Shown one piece after another: positions 1 to 8,813 of a DNA stretch of 64,000 bases. This DNA comes from Meiothermus sp. (GTDB lineage Bacteria > Deinococcota > Deinococci > Deinococcales > Thermaceae). The stretch spans positions 1,116,001 through 1,180,000 of the forward strand of contig NZ_BPIM01000001.1 of the NCBI RefSeq assembly GCF_026004115.1, read 5' to 3'. Made by a program: the position numbers and the translations under genes. The first letter of the stretch is position 1; each line of letters begins with the position of its first letter. Below the pieces are notes generated by a model that was not told the DNA's origin, did no database searches, and saw only the letters and a program-made list of their open reading frames with translations.

Positions 1-24
1 TAACAGGGCCGAAGTCATCCGCGT

Positions 25-65
25 AGCGGAGGGCGTAAGCCCCTTTGGAAGGGAGCCGCTTTTTT
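25..65 (+). terminator. possible terminator of a gene left of the window
   Basis: Short arms agcgg (25-29) and ccgct (56-60) enclose a GTAA-loop hairpin (31-42) and a second small hairpin (41-53), and six T residues follow (60-65). This resembles an intrinsic terminator for a plus-strand gene ending left of position 1. The outer stem is only 5 bp, so the call is weak. Confidence 0.3.
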
Positions 66-94
66 CGCCGACCGACAGGGAGGGGTGTGCTCCA

Positions 95-157
95 GGATTC
101 AAAAAGACAGCCTCTGGTGTTTTTGGTTTTGTAAAGTGTCTTTTTGAATCCGGTATA
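95..157. repeat. hairpin repeat element, copy A (right part)
   Basis: A perfect 15-bp inverted repeat (95-109 with 137-151) encloses a 27-nt loop. A second copy with the same arm and loop lengths lies at 1345-1401. The arms differ at one base pair and the change is compensated (C-G here, T-A there), so the pairing seems to be kept. The right end gaatccggtata (146-157) matches the terminal inverted repeat of copy B. It abuts rlmN, and the TATAAA at its end may act as the rlmN -10 box. The left end probably lies outside the window. Confidence 0.6.
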
Positions 158-164
158 AAGCGTT

Positions 165-1190
165 ATGGCACTGCAAGACAAAACCTCGCTGCTTTCCCTG
201 CCCATCGAGGCGCTTCCGGGCGAGGGCTACCGCCGACAGCAACTAGCGGGCTGGCTCTACGATAAAGGTGCCCGCCAGTGGGACGAGATGACCGACCTGC
301 CCCGGGCCCTCCGCAGCGAGTGGGCCGAGCGCTTCCGCATCTCGGAGTTTGCCGAGGTAATGCCCTACCCAAGCCAGGACGGCTCGGTAAAGTACCTTTA
401 TACCCTGCTCGACGGTCAGAAAACCGAGGCCGTCTATATGCCCTACCAAAACCGCAAGACCCTCTGCATTTCCAGCATGGTGGGCTGCCCGGCAGGCTGC
501 ACCTTCTGCGCGACCGGCAGGATGGGCTTTGGGCGCAACCTTACGGCGGCGGAGATCGTGGACCAGATTTTGTTCACCGCTCACCACCAGGGCCACGCCC
601 CCCGCGAAATTCGCAATGTGGTGCTGATGGGCATGGGCGAGCCGCTTCTGAACGTGGATAACGTGTTTGCCGCCATCGGGCGAATGCTGCACCCCCAGGG
701 GCTGGCCATGAGCCCGCGCCGCATTACCCTTTCCACCGTGGGGATTCCGCGGGGTATCTACAAACTGGCCGAGTCGGGGCTGGGGGTGCGCCTGGCCCTA
801 TCGCTCCACGCCCCCGACGACGAAACCCGTCAGCAGATCATCCCCACCGCACACCGCTACCGCATCGCCGAAATTATGGACGCCGTGCGGCACTACTACG
901 CCCAGACCGGCCGACGGGTCACGCTGGAATACACCCTGCTGCGGGGCGTCAACGACCACGACTGGCAGGCCCGTGCGCTGGGGGGGCTCTTCAAAGGCCT
1001 CAGCGTACACATGAACCTGATTCCCTGGAACCCCTGGGAGGGCGCCCCCCACCAGGGCACCCCCAAAGCGCAGATTCTCAAGTTTGCGGCTACCTTGGAG
1101 CAGCAGGGCATCCCTACCTCGGTGCGCTGGAGCCGGGGGCGGGATGTAGGAGCCGCCTGTGGGCAACTCACCCTGCAACAACCTGCCTGA
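165..1190 (+). CDS. rlmN: dual-specificity 23S rRNA/tRNA adenine-C2 methyltransferase RlmN
   Basis: A radical-SAM enzyme that in the known family methylates C2 of A2503 in 23S rRNA and of A37 in several tRNAs. The iron-sulfur motif CxxxCxxC is visible as CPAGCTFC (Cys108, Cys112, Cys115). The second functional cysteine near the C-terminus, which carries the methyl relay intermediate, is present in DVGAACGQL. The length of 341 residues is normal. The ATG at 165 has no Shine-Dalgarno but has TATAAA (154-159) 5 nt upstream, suggesting a leaderless or very short-leader mRNA. It is probably monocistronic, since 250 bp containing a repeat element follow. Confidence 0.95.
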   Translation: MALQDKTSLLSLPIEALPGEGYRRQQLAGWLYDKGARQWDEMTDLPRALRSEWAERFRISEFAEVMPYPSQDGSVKYLYTLLDGQKTEAVYMPYQNRKTLCISSMVGCPAGCTFCATGRMGFGRNLTAAEIVDQILFTAHHQGHAPREIRNVVLMGMGEPLLNVDNVFAAIGRMLHPQGLAMSPRRITLSTVGIPRGIYKLAESGLGVRLALSLHAPDDETRQQIIPTAHRYRIAEIMDAVRHYYAQTGRRVTLEYTLLRGVNDHDWQARALGGLFKGLSVHMNLIPWNPWEGAPHQGTPKAQILKFAATLEQQGIPTSVRWSRGRDVGAACGQLTLQQPA

Positions 1191-1278
1191 AATATGCCGC
1201 AAGTCGCATATCGCAGGCCCACCTGCTTCGAGCTTTTTGACACCTCGAGCGAAGCTTGAAAAGAGCCAATCCCAGGTT

Positions 1279-1407
1279 TATACCAGATTCGGTTAGTTCG
1301 TCACTGTTTAGTGACGAACTAACCCGACTGAAAGGAGTGCTCTAGGATTCAAAAAGATAGCCTCTGGACTTTTTGATTTGAATGACTATCTTTTTGAATC
1401 CGGTATT
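1279..1407. repeat. MITE-like hairpin repeat element, copy B
   Basis: This 129-bp stretch between rlmN and the FKBP gene is bounded by near-perfect terminal inverted repeats: tataccagattc (1279-1290) and gaatccggtatt (1396-1407), 10 of 12 positions pairing. Inside are two hairpins: a perfect 15-bp stem with a 4-nt loop (1291-1324, no T-tract), and a 15-bp stem with a 27-nt loop (1345-1401) shared with copy A. A small non-autonomous mobile element is the most economical reading. The first hairpin could also help end rlmN transcription. Confidence 0.55.
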
Positions 1408-1441
1408 ACTCCCCTAACGGCTTTCAGGCAAAACCCATACA

Positions 1442-1945
1442 ATGGGCGGCGGTATGAACCGAAACTTCATTCTTATTGCCGTTGCAGTGCTGGCCCTGCT
1501 GGGTGTGGGTGCGTATCTGCTTTTGGGGCAACGCTCCGGTGGTCAGGCCAGCGTGGGCAACGGCACCCTATGCACCAACCAGCCCCCTGCCGCCACCGGC
1601 CTCTCCAACGAGGGCATTACCGCCCTGCGCATCGAAGACCTCAAGGAAGGCAGCGGCCCCCAGGCCATCACCTCCAACACCGTGCGCATGCAGTACATTG
1701 GGCGTTTGGTGGACGGCAAGCAGTTTGACACCTCCTGCCAGCCGGGCCGCACCCCCTTCGAGTTCACCCTGGGGGCCGGTCAGGTAATCCCGGGTTGGGA
1801 CTCGGGCATTGTGGGGATGCGTGTGGGCGGTCAGCGCCGTCTGATTATCCCCGCCAACCTGGCCTATGGCGACCGCAGCCCCAGCCCGGACATTCCGCCC
1901 AACTCGGCCCTGATTTTTGACGTGGAGCTGCTGGAAATCAAGTAG
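1442..1945 (+). CDS. membrane-anchored FKBP-type peptidyl-prolyl cis-trans isomerase
   Basis: An N-terminal hydrophobic segment (about residues 5-29) would anchor or export the protein. An FKBP fold fills residues 75-167, with the family signatures VRMQYIGRLVDGKQFD, VIPGWDSGIVGMRVGG and IPPNSALIFDVELL. Such proteins catalyse proline isomerisation during folding, here outside the cytoplasmic membrane. An ATG at 1454 (GGCGG just upstream) is an equally good start and removes four residues (MGGG). A cysteine at about residue 44 and one in the FKBP domain (DTSCQPG) could form a disulfide. No operon partner is evident; rapZ begins 127 bp downstream. Confidence 0.85.
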   Translation: MGGGMNRNFILIAVAVLALLGVGAYLLLGQRSGGQASVGNGTLCTNQPPAATGLSNEGITALRIEDLKEGSGPQAITSNTVRMQYIGRLVDGKQFDTSCQPGRTPFEFTLGAGQVIPGWDSGIVGMRVGGQRRLIIPANLAYGDRSPSPDIPPNSALIFDVELLEIK

Positions 1946-2072
1946 CCGAGGCCTTTAGCAAGCCGGGCTGACCCCCCGTTCGCAAAAGACGCAAGTATAC
2001 TTGGAGGATGGGTCGGCACCCCTTGGGTGCGAACCTGGGACGGTCTCTAGGCTTGTGGGGAAGGATGAGTCC

Positions 2073-2903
2073 ATGAGGTTTGTGGTGCTAAGTGGGCAAA
2101 GCGGTGCAGGCCTGACCTCGGCCCGGATGGCCCTGGAAGACCTGGGCTATTTTTCGGTGGATAATCTGCCGCCCCAGCTCTGGGGGGACCTGCTCAAAAC
2201 TGTAGAGGCTCGAGGCATCCACAAGGTGGTGGTGGTGCTGGACATCCGGGCCCGCGACCTGCTGGGTGAGGTAGAAACAGTACTGAGCCAGCTCAAGCCC
2301 TTTATTATCTACCTCGAGGCCAAGTCGGACATCCTGCTCAAGCGCTACAACCTTTCGCGCCGTCTCCACCCCCTGGGTATGGGCAACCTGCTGCGCGAAA
2401 TTGATGAAGAGCGCCTGGCCCTGGCCCCCCTGCGCGACCGGGCCGACCTGGTGATCGACACCTCCGAGCGCACCCCCCGCCAGCTCAAAGAGGCCCTCGA
2501 GGCTGCTCTGGGCGAAGAAGAAAGCTTTCTGCTGCGGATTTTCTCCTTCGGCTTCAAGTGGGGCCCCCCGCAGGACGCCGACCTGGTGCTGGATGTGCGC
2601 TCCCTGCCCAACCCGCACTACGACCCGGTGCTCAAATCGCGTCCCGGTACCGATCTCGAGGTAGCCGCTTATGTCTTCGCCGATAAAAAGAACGAGCCCT
2701 TCTACCGTTCATTGCTGGCTACCATTGGGCTTTCGGCGGATGGTGCGCGCCAGAGCGGGCGGGCCGCTTACACGGTGGCCATCGGTTGTACAGGGGGCCA
2801 GCACCGCAGTGTGGCGGTCGCCGAACGGCTGGCCCAGGAACTCTCCGGGCGCTTTCGAGTGGAGCTAGAGCACCGTGACCTGGAAAAAGCCATGTTTGCC
2901 TGA
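2073..2903 (+). CDS. rapZ: RapZ/YvcJ-family nucleotide-binding protein
   Basis: A 276-residue member of the RapZ (YvcJ) P-loop family; the Escherichia coli member is an RNase E adapter that controls small RNAs for amino-sugar synthesis. Recognisable blocks are LEDLGYFSVDNLPPQL, RRLHPLG near residue 95, FSFGFKWGPPQDADLVLDVRSLPNPHY, and the C-terminal IGCTGGQHRSVAVAERLA. The start at 2073 is chosen because AAGGATGAG precedes it and the protein then begins at the P-loop; an upstream in-frame extension to 2001 is unlike the family. The Walker A motif is GQSGAGLT, with leucine in place of the usual lysine. yvcK follows after 15 nt, as in many bacteria, so the two are probably co-transcribed. Confidence 0.9.
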   Translation: MRFVVLSGQSGAGLTSARMALEDLGYFSVDNLPPQLWGDLLKTVEARGIHKVVVVLDIRARDLLGEVETVLSQLKPFIIYLEAKSDILLKRYNLSRRLHPLGMGNLLREIDEERLALAPLRDRADLVIDTSERTPRQLKEALEAALGEEESFLLRIFSFGFKWGPPQDADLVLDVRSLPNPHYDPVLKSRPGTDLEVAAYVFADKKNEPFYRSLLATIGLSADGARQSGRAAYTVAIGCTGGQHRSVAVAERLAQELSGRFRVELEHRDLEKAMFA

Positions 2904-2918
2904 GCGAGGCTGGCAAGG

Positions 2919-4244
2919 ATGATCTGGAACAAAGCCAAACGCCCCAACCTGCGTACGCTTACCCAGGGTCTGCGAACCAACCCTGCCGATGACCGTTTCC
3001 TCAGTACCCTGCGCTGGCTACTGCCGGGCATGCGGGTCAAGCGGTATGCGTTGCTGGCCGCCCTGGGGATGTTGTGTATGTTCACAGGGGTGGTGCATCT
3101 CTCCTGGCAAACCTCGTTCTTGCCCTGGTTTTTGCAAACTACGCGTTGGGCTGGTTACTTTTCCATCCCACTATGGATCTCGGGCGGCCTGTGGCTGTTG
3201 GGTGGCCTGATTCTGTTCTTGACCGGTCTGCGCTGGATGAACCGCAGCATGCTCTCGGCCATTACCGACCCCGGCTCGGTCTCCAAGCAGGTCTACATCC
3301 GCAGGAAGCTCGAGGCGGGCCCCCGCATCGTGGCCCTGGGCGGTGGAACGGGGCTTTCACGGGTGTTACGCGGCCTCAAGATGGAAACCGCCAACATTAC
3401 CGCGGTGGTTGCTGTCACCGACGACGGAGGGTCTACCGGCCGCCTGCGGGTTTCGTTTGGGGTGCCGGCGGTAGGCGACCTGGTCGACTGTCTGGCGGCC
3501 CTTTCCGACACCGAAGGGCTACCCGAATTGATGGAGTACCGTTTCCAACGTGGCGATGAACTCAAGGGCCACACCTTCGGCAACCTGATGCTGGTCTCGC
3601 TCTCCGAACTCAACAACGACTTTGCCAAGGCCATGCGCCAGGCCAACCAGGTGCTAAGACTCCGCGGAGCGGTCTGGCCCGCTACCTTCGAGACCGCCCG
3701 GCTCTGGGCCGAGCGCGAAGATGGCACCCGGGTCCAAGGGGAAACTGCTCTGCGCGAAAAATCCGGCCGCATCCGCAAGGTTGGGCTGGCCCCCATCGGG
3801 GTAGCGGCCATGCCCGAAGCTGTCCATGCCCTGCGAAAAGCCGATATGATTGTGCTGGGGCCGGGCAGCCTTTATTCCAGCGTCATTCCTAGCTTTTTGC
3901 CCAGGGGCATCCAGGTCGCCATCCAGCAGTCCCCGGCCAGGCTGGTTTACATTGTCAACATCATGAGCGAGCGGGGCGAGACCGAAGGCATGGATGCCCA
4001 CGACCATTTTCAGGCCGTAGTGCAACACCTGGGCCGCCAACCCAACGTGGTGCTGGTTAACAACGCCCGCATTCCCGAGAACCTGCTCAAGCGCTACCGG
4101 GCCGAGGGCCAGACGCCGGTACGCTTCAACCCCAAGCGCTTCGAGGGCCTAGGGGTGCAGATTGTGGCCGAAGACTTTTTGGAGCCCGGCTTTGCCCAGC
4201 ACGACCCCACTCGTCTGGTCAAGGCCCTGTTGTCCTTACGGTAG
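2919..4244 (+). CDS. yvcK: YvcK/CofD-like gluconeogenesis factor with N-terminal membrane anchor
   Basis: The C-terminal 320 residues are a YvcK-type CofD-like domain: IVALGGGTGLSRVLRGLK, VAVTDDGGSTGRLR, GDLVDCLAALSD and the VLGPGSLYSSVIPSFL block. In Firmicutes YvcK binds UDP-sugars and is needed for cell-wall synthesis during gluconeogenic growth. Here about 110 extra N-terminal residues contain two hydrophobic helices (about 44-66 and 80-105), placing the domain at the membrane. The ATG at 2919 follows GGCAAGG. It lies 15 nt after rapZ. No whiA, the usual third gene of the Gram-positive cluster, follows. A 7-bp hairpin without a T-tract lies downstream at 4298-4319. Confidence 0.9.
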   Translation: MIWNKAKRPNLRTLTQGLRTNPADDRFLSTLRWLLPGMRVKRYALLAALGMLCMFTGVVHLSWQTSFLPWFLQTTRWAGYFSIPLWISGGLWLLGGLILFLTGLRWMNRSMLSAITDPGSVSKQVYIRRKLEAGPRIVALGGGTGLSRVLRGLKMETANITAVVAVTDDGGSTGRLRVSFGVPAVGDLVDCLAALSDTEGLPELMEYRFQRGDELKGHTFGNLMLVSLSELNNDFAKAMRQANQVLRLRGAVWPATFETARLWAEREDGTRVQGETALREKSGRIRKVGLAPIGVAAMPEAVHALRKADMIVLGPGSLYSSVIPSFLPRGIQVAIQQSPARLVYIVNIMSERGETEGMDAHDHFQAVVQHLGRQPNVVLVNNARIPENLLKRYRAEGQTPVRFNPKRFEGLGVQIVAEDFLEPGFAQHDPTRLVKALLSLR

Positions 4245-4399
4245 TCATGATAATCGCATGGGAAGCGTATCTATCTGCCCTTGATAGAGCGTCAAGGACA
4301 AGGTAGGGTATCACCTTGTGAGCCGCTCGAGGTTCACAGGCTGTCTATATTTACCTACATCGCTGGCATAGTTGGGTATTGCAGGGAAACCCATCCGCC

Positions 4400-5086
4400 A
4401 TGATCCCTCTTCTCTTCTCCGATCCGGTAGGCGACGACTACGGCCTGGGCTATGTCTACCCGCGTACAGCACTCTTTGCTGAAGCCGGTTTTGCCGACCT
4501 GACCGGTTTTGAAGCCCTTCGCAATGGGGATAAGGTGGTTCTACGGGTCAGGCTCCACCGCTATCCCAATCCCAGCAACGCCCCTCATGGTTTTTCTCTG
4601 GCTACCATTGGAATATACATTCACACCGATGCGGGCGGCAACGAAGAGCTCCCTGGCGCAGGCTTCAAAACCCCCGCCGGACAAGGTTGGAACCGGGCCT
4701 ACCTGCTCACCGGTTGGAAGGCCGAAGAGTACCAACCAGGTGGAACCGTGCAGGCCGTACCGGTTGTTAAGAATGGCGATTGGCTCGAGCTCTCCCCCAA
4801 TCTGCCTCCAGGGGACTATGGCTACTACGTAGCAGTGGGACTCTACGACCCCTTCACCCCCTGGCACTTTCGCCCGGTCCGCCCCGGAGGGGGCACATGG
4901 ACAATCGATGGCCCGGCAGGTGCGCCCGCCGCCGTGGATGTGCTCTCGCAAAGCCAGATCCAGGCTTATCAACGTGGCGTCTTACCGCCCGTGCGTGCTA
5001 TCCAGAACCGCATTCCCTGGGCCGTTCTGAGCGCTGCAATGGGGGTGCTTTTTATTTTGCTGGCCTTTCGCTTCCCACGAAGATGA
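4400..5086 (+). CDS. glucodextranase-like (DOMON-like) domain protein with C-terminal membrane anchor
   Basis: The opening, FSDPVGDDYGLGYVYP, and the pattern around it resemble the C-terminal module of glucodextranases and pullulanases, a beta-sandwich that binds sugars. There is no catalytic domain. A C-terminal hydrophobic helix (WAVLSAAMGVLFILLAF) followed by RRR would fix it in the membrane. No signal peptide is obvious, so how the domain would reach the exterior is unclear. The start at 4400 (ATG, GGGAAAC upstream) is preferred; a TTG at 4379 would add seven residues. The 155 bp before it hold only a small hairpin. The function is not known. Confidence 0.65.
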   Translation: MIPLLFSDPVGDDYGLGYVYPRTALFAEAGFADLTGFEALRNGDKVVLRVRLHRYPNPSNAPHGFSLATIGIYIHTDAGGNEELPGAGFKTPAGQGWNRAYLLTGWKAEEYQPGGTVQAVPVVKNGDWLELSPNLPPGDYGYYVAVGLYDPFTPWHFRPVRPGGGTWTIDGPAGAPAAVDVLSQSQIQAYQRGVLPPVRAIQNRIPWAVLSAAMGVLFILLAFRFPRR

Positions 5087-5312
5087 AGCCAGAGTCAGGG
5101 GGTCAATGGTCTGAAGCCGATGGTTAATTGTCTATAGTCCATTGCCGATAGTCGCATCTCTGTAGTAACTCCACCAGAACAGCACACGCTGAAGACGCGG
5201 GTTGCACAATGGCAAAGCCGCTCCACGGCTGCGCCATATGGCACTTGGTACAGCCCACTTCAGGAAAACCCTAGCCCTTACCCAGACATTCCAAAGAGGT
5301 GTACCCTGAGCT

Positions 5313-5681
5313 ATGCGCGACCTTCTGCTGCGGTTGGTGCTCAATACCCTGGCCTTATGGATCGTGACCCAACTCTATGGGGGCATTTATTTTGCCAGAG
5401 GAAGCGGTCTGGGGGATTATCTGCTGGCTGGGCTGATTTTTGGCCTAGCCAACGCCCTGCTCAAACCCATTCTGCTGCTACTTACCCTGCCGTTCAACAT
5501 TCTGACCCTGGGTTTATTTACCCTGGTCGTTAACGCGGTAATTTTGTTGGTTGTGGCCAGTCTGACCCCGCTGGATGTGCGTGGGTTTGGCGGCGCGCTG
5601 ATTGGAGCCCTCCTGCTCTCGGTTATCAGCTTTGGGCTCAACTTGCTCATTGGCCCCTCCGATCGGCGCAGGGCAGGGTGA
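5313..5681 (+). CDS. phage-holin-family-4-superfamily small membrane protein (DUF360 type)
   Basis: A 122-residue protein with four predicted transmembrane helices and the LANALLKPILLLLTLPFNILTLG pattern typical of the widespread mycobacterial-type 4TMS holin-like family. Despite the family name it is found in chromosomes without phage genes, and its function is unknown. The preceding 226 bp contain no gene that I can support. It is convergent with the CBS-domain gene, 52 bp away. Confidence 0.75.
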   Translation: MRDLLLRLVLNTLALWIVTQLYGGIYFARGSGLGDYLLAGLIFGLANALLKPILLLLTLPFNILTLGLFTLVVNAVILLVVASLTPLDVRGFGGALIGALLLSVISFGLNLLIGPSDRRRAG

Positions 5682-5733
5682 GCAAGCGCAATAAGAGAGG
5701 GCAGGGCTTTTGTCTAGCTGCCTCTCCAACGCT

Positions 5734-6171
5734 TCAGCGTGAGCCGGTGATGTAGCTCTCCAACTCGGCAATCATGAACTCCTGCTGGGTCATGATGGCC
5801 TTGACCACATCTCCAATGGAAACCACGCCAACTAGTTTTCCGTCCTCAATCACCGGAAGGTGGCGCACGCGGTTACCGGTCATCAGGTTCATGCAGTCGG
5901 CCACGGTGGCATCCGGGGTAACGGTAATGAGGTCGTCGGTCATGACCTCGCCAACCAGGGTGTCTTTGGAAATGCGGCCCATCAGGATGATCTTGCGGGC
6001 GTAATCGCGCTCGGAGAAGATGCCCACCAGTTGGTTGCCGTTCATCACCATGAGGGCACCCACATCATAAGCAGCCATGCGCCCAAGCGCCTCAAAAACC
6101 GTGGCGTCCGCTGGGATTGCATGCACCATATTGCCCTTGGCCTGGAGCAATTGCCGTACCGTGCTGGTCAT
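5734..6171 (-). CDS. CBS-domain pair protein
   Basis: A stand-alone tandem CBS (Bateman) module of 145 residues. The two repeats start at about residues 10 and 77; their conserved ends are GIFSERDYARK and GVVSIGDVVKAIM. Such modules bind adenosine nucleotides or sense metabolites. No enzymatic domain is attached and no partner is evident. It has a strong ribosome site (GGGAGGTGTGGG then ATG). Confidence 0.85.
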   Translation of the reverse strand: MTSTVRQLLQAKGNMVHAIPADATVFEALGRMAAYDVGALMVMNGNQLVGIFSERDYARKIILMGRISKDTLVGEVMTDDLITVTPDATVADCMNLMTGNRVRHLPVIEDGKLVGVVSIGDVVKAIMTQQEFMIAELESYITGSR

Positions 6172-6319
6172 CCCACACCTCCCAAAAGCTGTCTATATAG
6201 ACTGGGCTATAGAACCCAGGTCAGGTTCAGCGGGGCAAAAAAACACAACCACATCTGCCCTATCGTCTCTGAACGTTAGGGGTATTTTACCCTGTTCGTC
6301 CCATAATCCAAATAGTGAC

Positions 6320-7528
6320 CTACGAGCCCCCGCGCACCGCTCTATCGAGGTCGGGTCTGGCTTCGCGCACCGCCAGCGAGAGGGTCAGGGCCGGAATCAG
6401 CAACAATCCCAGCACACTCAAGCTCTCCAGCACCCCAAAGCGCTCAATGATGGGCCCCACCGCCCCGTAGAGTAGCCCGGCGAACCCCCAGGTGAAGCCC
6501 ATCAAAAGCCCCGAGACCGTAGCCATCTGGCGCGGTTCATGCTCCTGGGCCATCGTGACCGCCACTGGCACGCCCGCGTTCATCAGGGCGCCCGTAACGG
6601 CCAGCAAGGCCACGTAAAACCAGTTTTCTGGAGGCACCACCAGCAAGGCGATGTAAAGGGGAATTGCAAAAAGCATGGTGCCTACCAGCACGTTGCGCCG
6701 ACCCAGCCGATCCGACAAGGTTCCACCCAAAAAAGCGCCAACGGTGGCTGAAATGCTGTAGATAGAAAGCGTCAGGGCCACCTGAGCATCGGAGATACCC
6801 CGCTGAGCAAACCAGAAGGGGATGGTGGTCGAAAAGCTCATAAACACAATGCTGCGGAGGGTCGAGACCGCCCACAAACGGGCCACATGGCCGCGAAACA
6901 CCCGCTGCAAGTCACTAAAGCTCGAGGGTTTGGTTTGCAGCCTTGTGGGGGGTGCCTGGCGCAGCAGCAAAAAAGCAGGCACCAGGGCCAGGGGAATGAA
7001 CCAGGCCAGGGTTTGCAATCCCCCCTGGTTTACTGCGGTGAGCGAGACGATGGGGCCCAGCGAGATGCCCACGTAGCCCCCCGTGCCAAAGAAGCTCATC
7101 CAGAAACCGCGCCGGGCCGGGTCGGCATACTGCCCTACCAGGGCGGCCCCCGCCGAGTGAAACAAAGCCGAACCCAGCCCCGACAAGGCCAGCACCACCC
7201 CCGCCACCCAGAGGTTGGGGAAAAACCCCAGCAGCCCACCCCCCAAAGCCATTAACAATGGCCCCAATGCAGCCAAAACGCGGCGATCATAGCGGTCAGC
7301 CACCAGCCCGGCCAGGGGTTGCAGTAAGCTGCCGGTGAGGGATTGCAAGGCCACCAAAAGCGAAACCGCCCCGTAGCTCACGCCAAAAGCCGTCTGCAGT
7401 TTGGGCAGCAGTGGGGTCAGAAATGCACCGAATAAGTCGTTGGTGGCGTGAAGCCAGGAGAGCAAAAAGGGCAGCACCCCATGAGCATACGCTGACCGGC
7501 GGGTCAGGAAAAGCGACCTGAGAATCAA
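6320..7528 (-). CDS. major facilitator superfamily transporter
   Basis: Twelve hydrophobic helices in 402 residues, with the MFS loop 2-3 signature DRYDRR after GLVA and a second copy, DRLGRRN, in the C-terminal half. The N-terminal pattern (HATNDLFGAFLTPLLPKL) resembles the fosmidomycin-resistance/YnfM-like branch of drug exporters, but the substrate cannot be read from sequence. The start is probably TTG at 7528, behind GGAGG. It faces the same way as the SIS gene but lies 201 bp downstream of it, so independent transcription is likely. Confidence 0.8.
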   Translation of the reverse strand: MILRSLFLTRRSAYAHGVLPFLLSWLHATNDLFGAFLTPLLPKLQTAFGVSYGAVSLLVALQSLTGSLLQPLAGLVADRYDRRVLAALGPLLMALGGGLLGFFPNLWVAGVVLALSGLGSALFHSAGAALVGQYADPARRGFWMSFFGTGGYVGISLGPIVSLTAVNQGGLQTLAWFIPLALVPAFLLLRQAPPTRLQTKPSSFSDLQRVFRGHVARLWAVSTLRSIVFMSFSTTIPFWFAQRGISDAQVALTLSIYSISATVGAFLGGTLSDRLGRRNVLVGTMLFAIPLYIALLVVPPENWFYVALLAVTGALMNAGVPVAVTMAQEHEPRQMATVSGLLMGFTWGFAGLLYGAVGPIIERFGVLESLSVLGLLLIPALTLSLAVREARPDLDRAVRGGS

Positions 7529-7729
7529 AGACCTCCAGGTGTACCATCACAGGTCGCACGCCCCAGGTCTTGGGTCAAAAATTGGCTCAGGGCTGAGGTT
7601 TGTACGCTCGAGCGAGGCTCTGGGCCAGGGTCAATCAAACCGTGAGACAGCTCAGGTGTTGACCACTGTGCATTGAACATGCTGCTTATTTTTAGCTATC
7701 AGCCACCGACCATGAGCTTTCGTCCCGTT

Positions 7730-8614
7730 TCAGGTTGCCTGTCTCAGATTGTCCAGCACCTCCCAGTCCCCCGGTTCCACCCCATACAGCAGGGCCAGAT
7801 AGTAGCTGGCCCAGGCCACGCGGTACCAGTAGCACAGGGCTTTAGCCAGGGTGCCTTCGGCTTCGGGCTCGGGGAGTTCGATCAGGGTGTCTACACGGTT
7901 TTCCAGAATTTCCTGGGCGTAGCGCTTGCGCTCATCATCGCCTACCAGCACGGCGGCGATGGGGTCGCCTTGCTCGTGGCGGGCCTCGAGGCCTGTTAGG
8001 AAAAACTCCAGGGACGAGGGCGGGGGGGTGAAGGATAGACTCTTACCAATACGGCTAAAAATTTGCTGTAAAGCCGCTGCTAGACCCGGATAACGGTCGG
8101 GTACCACCCACATGGGCGTGCGCTCCAGCAAAGAGTAAGCCAGAAACTTGGCCGGGTTTTTGCTCAAGCTTACCTCCGGGCGCAGGCGCTCACGCTCCAG
8201 GAGCAAGGCCTGGTCTATGCGGGCTAGCTCGGCTTGCTGACCCGTGGCCAGCAACAAAAAACGCAGGTAACGGTAGGTGGAAAGGGGGTGAGCCAGTATC
8301 TCCACCTCGACGTTTTCCCTAAAACCCAGGCGCACAATCTCTGCCCCGCTCACCGAGGCATACAGGCCCGCGCCGACAGCGCCGCCGAAATCGTAGCCGC
8401 CCTCGAGCACAAACTGTGTGCCCGTGGCAGTGAGCTCCTGGGCAAAGTCTTGTGCAAGCTGCGCTGCCCACCAACCCTCCCCAAACCCCACCACCCCATA
8501 AGGCGGCGCATAGCGCACCTGGGGAACTGGCCCGCTGCCCACCAAATCGCGTAAATCAAAGGCCAGGCCCAGGCGGTCGGCCAGGTAGGTTTCCTGTGAA
8601 TCGAGGTCGCGCAT
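7730..8614 (-). CDS. SIS-domain bifunctional phosphoglucose/phosphomannose isomerase-like protein
   Basis: At 294 residues, the C-terminal part (YWYRVAWASYYLALLYGVEPGDWEVLDNL) matches the bacterial PGI/PMI C-terminal domain, including the catalytic region of that family. The N-terminal SIS domain is divergent: the usual GxGGS loop reads GFGEGW. It would interconvert glucose-6-P, fructose-6-P and mannose-6-P if active. The ATG has no Shine-Dalgarno; TAAACT (complement of 8622-8627) sits 7 nt upstream, a leaderless arrangement. Confidence 0.65.
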   Translation of the reverse strand: MRDLDSQETYLADRLGLAFDLRDLVGSGPVPQVRYAPPYGVVGFGEGWWAAQLAQDFAQELTATGTQFVLEGGYDFGGAVGAGLYASVSGAEIVRLGFRENVEVEILAHPLSTYRYLRFLLLATGQQAELARIDQALLLERERLRPEVSLSKNPAKFLAYSLLERTPMWVVPDRYPGLAAALQQIFSRIGKSLSFTPPPSSLEFFLTGLEARHEQGDPIAAVLVGDDERKRYAQEILENRVDTLIELPEPEAEGTLAKALCYWYRVAWASYYLALLYGVEPGDWEVLDNLRQAT

Positions 8615-8813
8615 TCACTTTAGTTTACCGGCCTGTCAAACCACAAAAGGGTTTACCGGGCTTGACCCCGCCGATCAAAACAGTTGCAAATCTCGAGCCC
8701 AGAAGGCAGCCTGCCAGCCTACACAAATACAGGCCATCGAACATAGGTCGGCCGAGAGACAGCGAGGACAACATTTTACGCTTCACCGGCAAATAAGGTA
8801 GCCTGAACCTCGC

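Noticed and set aside
5313-5681. Prophage remnant because of the holin-family name
   Set aside because: This 4TMS family is common in chromosomes and no other phage gene is nearby.
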